In this document: one piece after another, positions 43,569 to 52,110 of the stretch
Numbering within the stretch: the stretch's first letter is position 1
Layout of the letters: each line of letters opens with the position of its first letter
Assembly (NCBI RefSeq): GCF_900128485.1
Contig: NZ_LT635861.1
Span: 571,017 to 635,016 of the forward strand
From: Duodenibacillus massiliensis
Lineage (GTDB): Bacteria > Pseudomonadota > Gammaproteobacteria > Burkholderiales > Burkholderiaceae_F
Direction of reading: 5' to 3'
DNA length: 64,000 bases
Program-made: the position numbers and the translations under genes
Notes under the pieces: model-generated
The model's input: the letters and a program-made list of their open reading frames with translations, nothing else
Told to the model about the DNA's origin: nothing
Databases searched by the model: none

Positions 43569-45593
43569 ATGTCCATCATGCCCGAACATCTGGTCAAACG
43601 CGACGGCAGCGTCAAACCTTTTGACGCCGCCAAAATTACGGCGGCTATTGCCAAAGCCGGCAAGGCGACCGGTGAGTTCGGGGAAAAGCGTGCGCAGGAA
43701 ATGTGCGAAACGCTCGTGATTCCCAAGATCAAGTCCTTAAACCTTGTGACGCCCAACATTGAGCAGGTGCAGGACGCGGTTGAACACGCCCTTTTTGACT
43801 CAGGGTACTTCGCCACACTCAGGGCCTACATCGTTTACCGCGAACAGCGCGCCAAGAGCCGTGACGCCAAAAAAAGCTGGGTCAATGTGGAAAGTTCCAT
43901 CAACGAGTACCTCGATCAGCTCGACTGGCGCGTCAACGCCAACGCTAACCAGGGCTACAGTCTGGGCGGCCTCATTCTCAACGTGTCCGGCAAGGTCGTC
44001 GCCAACTACTGGCTCAACTACATCTACACGCCTGAAATCGGTGCCGCGCACCGCAATGCCGACATTCACATTCATGACCTTGACATGCTCTCGGGTTACT
44101 GCGCGGGCTGGTCGCTGCGCACGGTGCTCACCGAAGGCTTTAACGGTGTGCCGGGCAAGGTTGAAGCCGGGGCACCCAAGCACCTTTCCTCAGCCACCGG
44201 TCAGATCGTGAATTTTTTGGGCACGATGCAGAACGAATGGGCGGGCGCTCAGGCCTTCTCGTCCTTTGACACCTACATGGCGCCTTACATCCGGAAGGAT
44301 CATCTGCCGTACCATGAAGTGCTGCAGTGCATTCAGGAGTTGATCTACAACCTCAATGTCCCGAGCCGCTGGGGTACGCAGACGCCCTTTACAAACCTCA
44401 CCTTTGATTGGACGTGTCCTGAGGACTTAAAGCATCAGCACCCGGTGATCGGCGGCGAAGAGCAGCCCTTTACCTACGGGGAACTGCAGGCCGAAATGGA
44501 CATGATCAACCGCGCCTACATCGAAGTCATGATGAAGGGCGACGCGAAGGGCCGTGTCTTTACGTTCCCGATTCCGACCTACAACATGACGCCGGACTTT
44601 GACTGGGACAGCCCCAATGCCCTGCGCCTCTTTGACATGACGGCGCGCTACGGGCTGCCGTACTTCCAGAACTTCATCAATTCGGAACTTAAGCCCAACA
44701 TGATCCGCTCGATGTGCTGCCGTCTGCAGCTCGATTTGCGGGAACTCTTAAAGCGCGGCAACGGCCTCTTTGGCTCGGCCGAGCAGACGGGCTCTTTGGG
44801 TGTGGTGACAGTCAATTGCGCGCGCCTCGGGTACCTCTATAAGGGCAACGAAGAAGAGCTCTACAAGCGTCTTGATCATCTCCTCGATCTTGCCAAGCAG
44901 TCCCTGGAAATCAAGCGTAAGGTCATTCAGCGCCACATCGATCAGGGGCTTTTCCCGTACACGAAGCGCTATCTCGGCACACTCAGAAACCACTTCTCCA
45001 CGATCGGTGTGAACGGCATCAACGAGATGATCCGCAATTTCACCGGCGACACCGACGACATCACAACCGACTGGGGCCACGCCTTTGCGGTGCGGTTCCT
45101 GGATCACGTGCGTGAAAGGCTCGTGCAGTTTCAGGCCGAAACCGACCACATGTATAACCTTGAGGCAACGCCCGCGGAAGGCACAACGTACCGCTTCGCG
45201 AAGGAAGACAAAAAGCGTTTCCCCAATATTCTGCAGGCGGGAACGCCCAAGAATCCCTACTACACCAACTCTTCGCAGCTGCCGGTGGGCTTCACCGACG
45301 ACCCCTTCCAGGCGCTTGAGATGCAGGAAGATCTGCAGAAGAAGTACACGGGCGGCACGGTGCTGCACCTGTACATGAACGAGGCGATCAGTTCGGCTGA
45401 GGCCTGCCGGGATCTCGTGAGAAGAACGCTCACGCGGTTTCGTCTGCCTTATATCACGATCACGCCCACGTTCTCGATCTGCCCCAAGCACGGCTACATC
45501 CCGGGACGGCACGATTTCTGCCCGATCTGCGACGCTGAGCTCATTGCCAAAAAGCGTGCGGCGCTTGCGGCCAAGGAAAAGGCGGCCGCGTAA
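43569..45593 (+). CDS. nrdD: Anaerobic (class III) ribonucleotide reductase, large part lacking the glycyl-radical segment
   Basis: A 674-aa protein that reduces ribonucleotides without oxygen. An ATP-cone is at residues about 4-95 (VKRDGSVKPFDAAKITAAI). The catalytic barrel contains LGTMQNEWAGAQAFSSFD, NVPSRWGTQTPFTNLTFD, MIRSMCCRLQLDLREL and GSLGVVTVNCARLGYL. The metal motif CPKHGY...FCPICD is at 638-654. The chain then ends in a Lys/Ala-rich tail, whereas usual NrdD proteins continue for about 40 residues with RVxGY carrying the glycyl radical. That segment is encoded by the next gene. The start at 43569 has GAGGAG 8 nt upstream. Confidence 0.93.
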   Translation: MSIMPEHLVKRDGSVKPFDAAKITAAIAKAGKATGEFGEKRAQEMCETLVIPKIKSLNLVTPNIEQVQDAVEHALFDSGYFATLRAYIVYREQRAKSRDAKKSWVNVESSINEYLDQLDWRVNANANQGYSLGGLILNVSGKVVANYWLNYIYTPEIGAAHRNADIHIHDLDMLSGYCAGWSLRTVLTEGFNGVPGKVEAGAPKHLSSATGQIVNFLGTMQNEWAGAQAFSSFDTYMAPYIRKDHLPYHEVLQCIQELIYNLNVPSRWGTQTPFTNLTFDWTCPEDLKHQHPVIGGEEQPFTYGELQAEMDMINRAYIEVMMKGDAKGRVFTFPIPTYNMTPDFDWDSPNALRLFDMTARYGLPYFQNFINSELKPNMIRSMCCRLQLDLRELLKRGNGLFGSAEQTGSLGVVTVNCARLGYLYKGNEEELYKRLDHLLDLAKQSLEIKRKVIQRHIDQGLFPYTKRYLGTLRNHFSTIGVNGINEMIRNFTGDTDDITTDWGHAFAVRFLDHVRERLVQFQAETDHMYNLEATPAEGTTYRFAKEDKKRFPNILQAGTPKNPYYTNSSQLPVGFTDDPFQALEMQEDLQKKYTGGTVLHLYMNEAISSAEACRDLVRRTLTRFRLPYITITPTFSICPKHGYIPGRHDFCPICDAELIAKKRAALAAKEKAAA

Positions 45594-45662
45594 GTGTTTT
45601 ATCTCTGTGCGGCCGCGGCCGCCGGTATTAAAGTTTCGTTAACCAAAAAGGGAGGTCATGAA

Positions 45663-45845
45663 ATGGACCAGAACACAACAAAAACTCAGGAAGTTGAATT
45701 AAAGGACAGCGAACGTCAGCCCTGCGAAGTCTGGACCCGTGTGATGGGATACCACCGCCCGGTTCAGTCCTTCAACATCGGCAAGAAGGGCGAATTCGAG
45801 GAACGCAAGTACTTCGTTGAATCGAAGTGCGGCTGCAGCAAGTAA
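45663..45845 (+). CDS. Stand-alone glycyl-radical domain of class III ribonucleotide reductase
   Basis: A 60-aa protein, MDQNTTKTQEVELKDSERQP..., containing CEVWTRVMGYHRPV followed by FNIGKKGEFEERKYF. This is what normally ends NrdD; the radical glycine would be Gly29 (codon 45747-45749). GGGAGGT sits 6 nt before the ATG, so it is made separately. It is in the same frame as nrdD with a single TAA (45591-45593) and 69 nt between, and the frame has no other stop, so the split looks like gene fission rather than random decay. The Cys-rich tail (SKCGCSK) is also unusual. It presumably docks on NrdD, as GrcA/YfiD does on pyruvate formate-lyase. Confidence 0.88.
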   Translation: MDQNTTKTQEVELKDSERQPCEVWTRVMGYHRPVQSFNIGKKGEFEERKYFVESKCGCSK

Positions 45846-45852
45846 CTGCGGC

Positions 45853-46632
45853 GTGAATCACGAAGCGATTCCGATCCGCGCTGAGGCACAGACTCCCGGC
45901 GCGGATTTTTGTCTTGAGGCACGGCACCTGAAGGTGGCGGGCATCACCCCCTTTGCGAGCATCGACTTTCCCGGAAAGCTCGCGGCGGTGGCGTTTCTGC
46001 AGGGCTGTCCCTGGCAGTGCATCTACTGTCAGAACCCCTGGATGCAGAGCCGCGCGTTTGCGCCGGATCTGGAACACAGCTCGTGGGAGGAACTTGAAAA
46101 GCTCCTGTCCCGCCGCAAGGGTCTTTTGGACGGCGTGGTGTTTTCAGGCGGCGAGCCGCTCACCGACCCCGCGCTCAAAAGTGCGATAGAGGAGGTGAAG
46201 TCGCTTGGGATGGCCGTGGGACTGCACACCTCAGGCTCCTATCCGCGGCACCTAAAAGAAGTGATCGGACTTGTTGACTGGGTGGGGCTTGATGTGAAGG
46301 CGCCGCCGGAAAACGCCGCGCTTTTTGAAGCCGTCACGCAGCGTAAGGGGAGCGCCGCAGCGTTTCGCGAAAGTTTTGAGGTGGTGCGCGCAAGCGGCGT
46401 TTCTTATGAAGCGCGCACGACGGCGCATCCGGATTTTCTCTCGGCGGAAGCAATCGGTGAAATTGCCGACTGGCTCGCAGAGCGCGGCTGCAAAACATAC
46501 GCTCTGCAGATTTTCCGTCCGGCGCCGCACATTGACCTGAAACTCGCGAAAGTAGGAAGCGACTACCCGGGCGAAGAACTTCTTGCCCGTCTCAAAGCAC
46601 AGTTTGAGCACTTCACATTAAGGCGCGGGTAG
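45853..46632 (+). CDS. nrdG: Anaerobic ribonucleotide reductase-activating radical-SAM protein (NrdG2 type)
   Basis: A 259-aa radical-SAM enzyme that generates the glycyl radical. The cluster motif is GCPWQCIYCQNP (CxxxCxxC), preceded by the subfamily's VAGITPFASIDFPGKLAAVAFLQ and followed by VVFSGGEPLTDP. A GTG start at 45853, 7 nt after the small radical-domain gene, without a clear Shine-Dalgarno, suggests translational coupling to it. An N-terminal extension of about 25 residues precedes the core. Its substrate here would be the separate 60-aa protein. Confidence 0.9.
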   Translation: MNHEAIPIRAEAQTPGADFCLEARHLKVAGITPFASIDFPGKLAAVAFLQGCPWQCIYCQNPWMQSRAFAPDLEHSSWEELEKLLSRRKGLLDGVVFSGGEPLTDPALKSAIEEVKSLGMAVGLHTSGSYPRHLKEVIGLVDWVGLDVKAPPENAALFEAVTQRKGSAAAFRESFEVVRASGVSYEARTTAHPDFLSAEAIGEIADWLAERGCKTYALQIFRPAPHIDLKLAKVGSDYPGEELLARLKAQFEHFTLRRG

Positions 46633-46653
46633 CGTTTTTTCCGTGTCAGATGA

Positions 46654-46695
46654 AGCAGTCTTGCGCCCGCGGCCGCGGGCTGCTTTTTCTTTTTT
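46654..46695 (+). terminator. Terminator of the nrdD-nrdG operon
   Basis: AGCAG...CTGCT (46654-46658 with 46680-46684) enclosing the palindrome CCCGCGGCCGCGGG, followed by TTTTTCTTTTTT. Confidence 0.7.
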
Positions 46696-46750
46696 GCCGG
46701 ATGTTCGGGATTTATTCTACGACATAAAACGACGCATATCTGCCGACGAT

Positions 46751-46773
46751 TTCTTCGTGATCAACACGAAGAA
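46751..46773. promoter_or_regulatory. Perfect inverted repeat upstream of toxin-antitoxin-like genes
   Basis: TTCTTCGTG-ATCAA-CACGAAGAA, 9-bp arms, 8 nt before the first ATG of the module. The position suits an autoregulatory operator, or an mRNA hairpin at the start. Confidence 0.4.
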
Positions 46774-46781
46774 AGAAAGCG

Positions 46782-46958
46782 ATGTGTCTGCATCAGAAGC
46801 CCGTTAAAGCGCTTGAAGACAAAGGCCGGCTCCGCGCCGCAGGCTCGGGAAAGTTTCCGGCTGCAGCAGGAAAGCCGGGCGGAGAAACACTGCCCGATGA
46901 TATTGCCGCCCTGATCGAAAAGTGGAAGGTCCTGTTGAAAAACCTGGAGGACAAATGA
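46782..46958 (+). CDS. Small putative antitoxin of a Doc-like module
   Basis: A 58-aa basic protein, MCLHQKPVKALEDKGRLRAAG..., ending in an amphipathic helix (LPDDIAALIEKWKVLLKNLEDK). Sequence identity to a known antitoxin family is not evident. It is called an antitoxin only from its place: its stop overlaps the start of the Doc-like frame by four nucleotides (ATGA), as in phd-doc operons. It may be a degenerate gene. Confidence 0.4.
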   Translation: MCLHQKPVKALEDKGRLRAAGSGKFPAAAGKPGGETLPDDIAALIEKWKVLLKNLEDK

Positions 46959-47466
46959 GCGGCATACGGACAGTTCTGACCGGGCGGGAAATCCGCCTCA
47001 TGCACGACGCCGTTTTGATGCGCTTCCGGGGGCTGGCTTCAGCGCAGGCGCCCGGATTCCTGAAAGAGCGCATTAACGGCCTTTTGGCGGCGTGAAACTG
47101 AAGCTTACCTGCAGCACGGCAACGGATGCGGTGGTTTTCCGGACGGCAGGAGAACTGCTCTCACCGCTAGCCCGGGCGCATCTTTTCTCTGACGGCAACA
47201 AACGCACGGCCGTTCTCTCGGCGTTACTTTTTCTGTTGCGCAGCGGACACGACGTGAGTGCAACAACCGATGCGGTGCAAAGACTTTCGTCTCTGGCGGT
47301 TAATGCCGCGCAGGGCGCTCTCGGAGGAGAGGCGGCGGCCCGGGTTCTCGAAAATCTTCCCGTTGACCGTACAGTTGCGGCAACGGCCGGCAGCGCAGTG
47401 ACCGGGGCAGAAACTGCAGGCATCGACCGCAGATTTGAGCCTTGTCAGCATGACAAAAAGCTATAA
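46955..47466 (+). pseudogene. doc: Death-on-curing (Doc/Fic) toxin split by a frameshift
   Basis: The first frame (46955-47095, 46 aa) holds the Doc N-terminal part (VLTGREIRLMHDAVLMRFRG). The second (47092-47466) holds the Fic/Doc catalytic motif ARAHLFSDGNKRTAVLSALLFLLRSG. They meet at GTGA, where the first stops and the second could restart. Put end to end they give a normal Doc length. Doc enzymes phosphorylate EF-Tu using ATP. Loss of continuity before the catalytic helix suggests an inactivated toxin, although coupled translation of two pieces cannot be excluded. The C-terminal 40 residues after LENLP are not Doc-like. Confidence 0.65.
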
Positions 47467-47656
47467 GCGCCATATGGCAATTAACTATCTTTTAAAAGAG
47501 GGTGAAGCCTAGAATTCAATCCGACTTTAATAAGAGCCGGGCCGGCCCCATCATTAAAATTAGAACTGGCCCTGAGGCGCGGGAGGTTTTGCGGCTTTCC
47601 TGCTTCGCTGCAGAAAAAATGTCTGCGGTGGTTCGTCAACATTTCAGGAGAAAAAC
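47467..47656. other. Upstream region of the rubrerythrin gene
   Basis: 190 AT-rich nt with no gene. CAGGAGAAAAAC is the ribosome-binding site of the next gene. No clear PerR, Fur or FNR site was seen. Confidence 0.4.
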
Positions 47657-48328
47657 ATGAAATTCCGTTGCAAGGTTTGCGGCTACATCTATGAAGGCGA
47701 CAGCCTCCCCGCTGACTACATCTGCCCCGTCTGCCACAAGGACGCCTCCTACTTCGAACCCGTCGTTGAAGAAAAGAAGAGCTGCGGCTGCACGTCCAAG
47801 CTCGCCGGCACCAAGACTGAAAAGAACCTGTGGTCTGCCTTCGCCGGTGAATCTCAGGCCCGCAACAAGTACACGTACTTCGCTTCCGTTGCTCGTCACG
47901 AAGGCTATGAACAGCTCGCGGAAATCTTCCTGACCACGGCCCGCAATGAACAGGAACATGCCAAGCTCTGGTTTGAATACTTGGGCGGCATCGGCGACAC
48001 GGCCGCTAACCTGAAGGCTGCCGCCGACGGCGAAAACTACGAATGGACCGACATGTATGCAACGTTTGCCAAGGAAGCCGAAGAAGAAGGCTTCTCTGAA
48101 ATCGCAGCCAAGTTCCGTATGGTCGGCGCCATCGAAAAGACCCACGAAGAACGTTATCGTAAGCTGCTCAACAACGTTCAGATGAAGCACGTCTTCTTCA
48201 AGGGCGAAATGACGATGTGGGAATGCCGCGTCTGCGGTCACATTGTTGTCGGTACCGAAGCTCCGGAAGTCTGCCCGGTCTGCCACCACTCGCAGAGCTT
48301 CTTCGAAGTTCGCGCCACGAACTACTAA
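47657..48328 (+). CDS. rbr: Rubrerythrin with rubredoxin centres at both ends
   Basis: A 223-aa non-heme iron protein that reduces hydrogen peroxide in anaerobes. An N-terminal rubredoxin site is CKVC...CPVC (Cys5, 8, 23, 26). A ferritin-like diiron domain (about 52-180) holds the ExxH-type ligands in [26 protein letters not shown] and EKTHEERY. A second rubredoxin site follows, CRVC...CPVC (Cys190, 193, 206, 209). Classical rubrerythrin has only the C-terminal site and reverse rubrerythrin only the N-terminal one; here both occur. A CGCTSK linker adds two more cysteines. Confidence 0.92.
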   Translation: MKFRCKVCGYIYEGDSLPADYICPVCHKDASYFEPVVEEKKSCGCTSKLAGTKTEKNLWSAFAGESQARNKYTYFASVARHEGYEQLAEIFLTTARNEQEHAKLWFEYLGGIGDTAANLKAAADGENYEWTDMYATFAKEAEEEGFSEIAAKFRMVGAIEKTHEERYRKLLNNVQMKHVFFKGEMTMWECRVCGHIVVGTEAPEVCPVCHHSQSFFEVRATNY

Positions 48329-48376
48329 TCAGTGCTTCTGACTGCGGCTTTTTCGCTGCAGTCAGACTGATCGGTC

Positions 48377-48414
48377 AAGCCGCCGTTGGGTTTCAGTGCC
48401 CTGCGGCGGTTTTC
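48377..48414 (+). terminator. Terminator after the rubrerythrin gene
   Basis: CCGCCG (48380-48385) pairs with CGGCGG (48404-48409), followed by TTTTCGTTT. A second stem CTGACTGC/GCAGTCAG lies just upstream (about 48340-48367). Confidence 0.6.
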
Positions 48415-48612
48415 GTTTGTCCGTTCGAAAAACACGGCAGAGTGCATAGGGAGAGCCTTATTTTCGCAAGAAGAGGAGATCTCTCAGGGTTATTCCCTAA
48501 TTTTGGAACAGTTTTTCATTTTCCCCTGACTACACTGCAATTTCTGCGCCCACGGTACCGCAGAAAGTACCGGCTGCGGTCGTTAAAGACCCCCTCTGAA
48601 AGGAAATACATC

Positions 48613-50442
48613 ATGCAGTGGCTTGAGGGCATCAATGCCGTCACGGTGATTTTCGCGGCGCTCTGCGTCTTTGCGATCGGTTACCGCTTCTACGGCCTTT
48701 ACATCGCCCAAAAGGTTCTCAACCTCAACCCCAACCGCGAAACACCGGCTGTGAAGTATGCCGATGACCGCGACTACGTCAAAACCGACAAATTCGTTCT
48801 GTTCGGTCACCACTTTGCCGCGATTGCAGCGGCCGGTCCCCTGCTCGGACCGGTGCTTGCCGCGCAGTTCGGGTACCTGCCCGGGCTTCTCTGGATTCTG
48901 ATCGGCTGCGTGCTTGCAGGCGGCGTGCACGACATGGTCGTGCTTTTCTGCTCGGTGCGTCACGGCGGACGGTCGCTCGCGTACATCGCGATGAAGGAAG
49001 TCGATCCGAAAACCGGTGTTGTGACAAGCTGGGCCGTGATTGCCATTCTGATTCTCACGCTTGCGGGGCTTTCGATTGCCTGCGTCAACGCCATGCATGA
49101 TTCGCTCTGGTCCACCTACACGGTGGCGGCTACGATTCCGATTGCCGTCATCATGGGCCTTTACATGCATATCTGGCGTAAAAACGATGTGCTCGGCGCA
49201 AGCCTTCTGGGCGTTGTGCTTCTTTTCCTGTGCATCCTTTCAGGCCCCTGGGTTGCCTCGCATCCGGAATATTTCGGGTGGCTTAACCTCGACAAAAAGA
49301 CGATGTCGCTTGCGATTCCCGTCTACGGCTTTATCGCTTCAGTGCTGCCGGTGTGGCTGCTTCTTCTGCCGCGCGACTATCTGTCGACGTTTCTTAAGGT
49401 CGGTACGATTGTGGCGCTTGCCGCAGGCATCATCTTTGTGATGCCTGACTTCCAGATGCCGCCTCTTACGGAATTCGTTAACGGCGGCGGCCCGATCGTG
49501 GGCGGCCCGGTGATTCCCTTTATCTTCATTACGATTGCCTGCGGTGCCCTTTCGGGCTTTCACGCAACGATCGGCACGGGCACAACGCCCAAGATGATTG
49601 CCAACGAAAAGGACGTGCTTTTCGTGGGTTACGGCGCGATGCTCACCGAGGGTTTTGTCGCCGTGATGGCTTTGATTGCGGCCTGCGTTCTGGTGCCTGC
49701 CGACTACTTTGCGATTAATTCAGCCGCGGACAAGTTTGCCGAACTCGGCATGACCGTGCAGAACCTGCCGATGCTTGAAGCTGAAGTGCAGGAAAACCTC
49801 GCGGCCCGTCCGGGCGGCTCCGTGAGTCTTGCCGTCGGTATGGCCTATATCTTCAGCCGTATCCCCTGGATGGAAGATCTGATGGCCTACTGGTATCACT
49901 TCGCCATCATGTTTGAAGCGGTCTTTATTCTCTCGGCCGTGGATGCCGGTACCCGCGTGGGGCGCTTCTTCCTGCAGGAAATGGTGGGTAAGGTCATTCC
50001 GAAGTTTGCCGATCATGAGTGGGTGCCGGGGATTGCGATAACGTCTGCCATCTTTACGGGCCTCTGGGGTTACCTCGTTTACTCGGGCGATATCTCCACC
50101 ATCTGGCCGCTTTTCGGTATCTGCAACCAGTTGCTCGCTTCCGTGACACTGCTGATCGGCACCACGGTGCTGCTGCGTCTCAATAAAACGCGCTACGCCT
50201 GGATGACCGGCATTCCCGGTGTGCTGATGACCATCATCACGATGTGGGCCGGCGTGTGGCTTGTCGTCTATCAGTACCTGCCCGCCGAGAAGTATCTCCT
50301 TGCGTTCCTCTCGTGCCTTGTGATGGTTCTGATGGCCGTGGTGATCGTGGGGACGCTGCGCCGCTGGTCCGTGCTTCTGAAGATGGACAGCCACATCAAG
50401 GACGCTTACGGCGTGGATGTGAAGCAGATTGTGGAAGAGTAG
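48613..50442 (+). CDS. cstA: CstA-family carbon starvation protein (pyruvate/peptide transporter)
   Basis: A 609-aa inner-membrane carrier with about 16 hydrophobic segments. CstA hallmarks are VFGHHFAAIAAAGPLLGPVLAAQFGYLPGLLWIL-type sequence after TDKFVLF, GGVHDMVVLFCSVRHGGRSLA, and ISATGTGTTP-like HATIGTGTTPKMIANE. E. coli homologues CstA and BtsT take up pyruvate. This is the shorter (~600 aa) form. The start at 48613 has AAAGGAAA upstream; the frame is open through the intergenic region from 48217 but that part is not conserved. Confidence 0.92.
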   Translation: MQWLEGINAVTVIFAALCVFAIGYRFYGLYIAQKVLNLNPNRETPAVKYADDRDYVKTDKFVLFGHHFAAIAAAGPLLGPVLAAQFGYLPGLLWILIGCVLAGGVHDMVVLFCSVRHGGRSLAYIAMKEVDPKTGVVTSWAVIAILILTLAGLSIACVNAMHDSLWSTYTVAATIPIAVIMGLYMHIWRKNDVLGASLLGVVLLFLCILSGPWVASHPEYFGWLNLDKKTMSLAIPVYGFIASVLPVWLLLLPRDYLSTFLKVGTIVALAAGIIFVMPDFQMPPLTEFVNGGGPIVGGPVIPFIFITIACGALSGFHATIGTGTTPKMIANEKDVLFVGYGAMLTEGFVAVMALIAACVLVPADYFAINSAADKFAELGMTVQNLPMLEAEVQENLAARPGGSVSLAVGMAYIFSRIPWMEDLMAYWYHFAIMFEAVFILSAVDAGTRVGRFFLQEMVGKVIPKFADHEWVPGIAITSAIFTGLWGYLVYSGDISTIWPLFGICNQLLASVTLLIGTTVLLRLNKTRYAWMTGIPGVLMTIITMWAGVWLVVYQYLPAEKYLLAFLSCLVMVLMAVVIVGTLRRWSVLLKMDSHIKDAYGVDVKQIVEE

Positions 50443-50464
50443 TCGTCTTTTGTGAGTGACACCG

Positions 50465-50505
50465 AAAGCCCGGCGGGATTAAGCTCCTTGCCGGGCTTTG
50501 GTTTT
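50465..50505 (+). terminator. Terminator of cstA
   Basis: AAAGCCCGGC (50465-50474) is a perfect inverted repeat with GCCGGGCTTT (50490-50499), followed by GGTTTTCTT. Confidence 0.75.
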
Positions 50506-50531
50506 CTTAACCTGCCGTCGTTTTTGCCGCC

Positions 50532-51983
50532 CTAAACAACCCGCGCTTGAAAGCGCGGGGTTTCCTGACACGGTGCAGGCTTTCCCGTAACAGGCAAGGT
50601 TTTTGAGGCCTTGTCTGCCCGGGCGTCCCCTGCACCACAGGAATATTTAAAACGCAACCGCTCTACGGGTACGGGCTTCATCAGCTCGATCCGTCGGTTC
50701 CGGCGAAGGACTGCTTCGTCTTGCCGATTCGCTGGTTTGTACTGCACTATCGATCCGGCGTTCCCTGAGACTTGTTTGAGCCTCGCAAGCGCTGATTGCT
50801 CAGCCTTCAGATCGTAGCTGTCAGTGGCGGGATCCGCAAAATACAGGTTCATGGCGGCCGCAAGGTCGCGGTCCATGTACCAGCCCGTATCTCCCAACTG
50901 ATGACTTCTCTCCCAAAGAGCCTTCTTACGGTACGTTCCCGTTTCGGGATCGTGCTGACTCGGGCGCAGTTTTGCGGGGACTGACTTTCACCACACAACA
51001 GCCGGCGCTTTCAGCCTTACTTGTCATCCGGGTTATCAATCCTGCAATACCGCTTTTGCCCAAACTCTTGCCGTATCCGGCTCTCTGAAATGCTTTGTAT
51101 GAGTTCTTCTCCACAATGACGGTGCCGGCCCTGCCGAACACCTGGTTAATCACTTCGCCGTGCAGGCAACGGCGGGTTTGCGCCTGGCGGCGGTACAGAT
51201 CCGCAAGTTTTGCCTTTGTTGCCTTATAGGTCTTGGATTCCTTCCAGACAATCTTTTTTCCGGCGGCTTTAACGGTGCCGTCCGCGTTGTAGCACTCCCG
51301 ATTCGTGTCTCTGCGGGAGCGGTCCATGGCACGTAAAAGACGCGCAATCTCCTTTTCCTGAGAGACAGTGCCCGCGCTCACCAAAATCTTTTGCTGCCAC
51401 TCGGGGCTGTAAAAAGTCATGGTCCTCGGGCCCGGGTCAACAGCCACCTTGAGATCCTTGGGAGCATAAACGTGCTTGACGGGCGGTACGCCTTCGACAA
51501 TGAGCTGAACAAAGTAGCGCATACGGCCGCGGATCATCCGCCGGACAAGACGGCAGTATTTGACACGCTTAAAACCGGACGGATCTGTTACTGAAAGAAG
51601 AGCTTCTTTCTGCCAGACATCCGGCGCTCAATGCCCTGCCAGACACGTGTGGCAATTTTCTGCGCTTCGTTGATGCCGATGCGCTTTGTAAAGCCGCCCT
51701 TGGCACGGTGCTCTTTCACGACATCATGCAGGGCATACTCGGAAAGGAGGGCGGACTTCTGAATTTCCTTAAACCGGTTGTTACGGTCTTTGCCCTTGGG
51801 CATCGCGGCCGTCAGCTTCCATGCTTCAGTGCTTTTCATGGCGCGCACGCGTTTCTTTGCCGTTCCGAGAACAGCATTGAAGAGCTGGCGTGCATCGGAG
51901 AAGTAGGTCTCCAGCGTACTTTCCTGATCCTCTCCGGTTTTCAGGCCCAGCTCGATGACAAAGGACGGTGTGCGCGATTTCAT
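50532..51983 (-). pseudogene. tnpB: tnpB of the IS1341-type element, broken by two frameshifts
   Basis: Three consecutive frames: 51983-51588 (N-terminal helical domain, MKSRTPSFVIELGLKTGED...), then from a 1-nt shift near 51590 to 50926 (RuvC-I Asp in LKVAVDPGPRTMTF, RuvC-II Glu in TVIVEKNSYKAFQ), then from a shift near 50975 to 50532 (RuvC-III Asp in WYMDRDLAAAMNLY). Rejoined, the region before RuvC-III reads SQHDPETGTYRKKALWERSHQL: the shape of the TnpB zinc ribbon but with no CxxC. TnpB is an RNA-guided nuclease whose guide is the flank beyond the right end. This copy should be inactive. Confidence 0.8.
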
Positions 51984-52110
51984 AGCGGCTGAATATACCT
52001 TAAGCGAAAACTATGTGCATGGTTTGGCTGCGTTTGGGCCAAGATTAAAAAATTTCGAAAGCCCGCATTCCTCCCGGGGCTCAAGCCCCGGGCTTCCTGC
52101 GGGAAATTCT
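50533..52110 (-). mobile_element. IS1341-type (IS200/IS605 family) element carrying only tnpB
   Basis: About 1578 bp. Left end at 52110: preceded on the element strand by TCAC and followed by AGAATTTCCCGC and the subterminal hairpin CCCGGGGC-TTGA-GCCCCGGG (52073-52092). Right end at 50533: hairpin CCCGCGCT-TGAA-AGCGCGGG then GTTGTTTA. No terminal inverted repeat, no target duplication and no tnpA, as expected of the group. The left 160 bp are identical to 63841-64000, which fixes the left boundary and the TCAC target. It is inserted in the 3' end of mltB. Confidence 0.85.
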
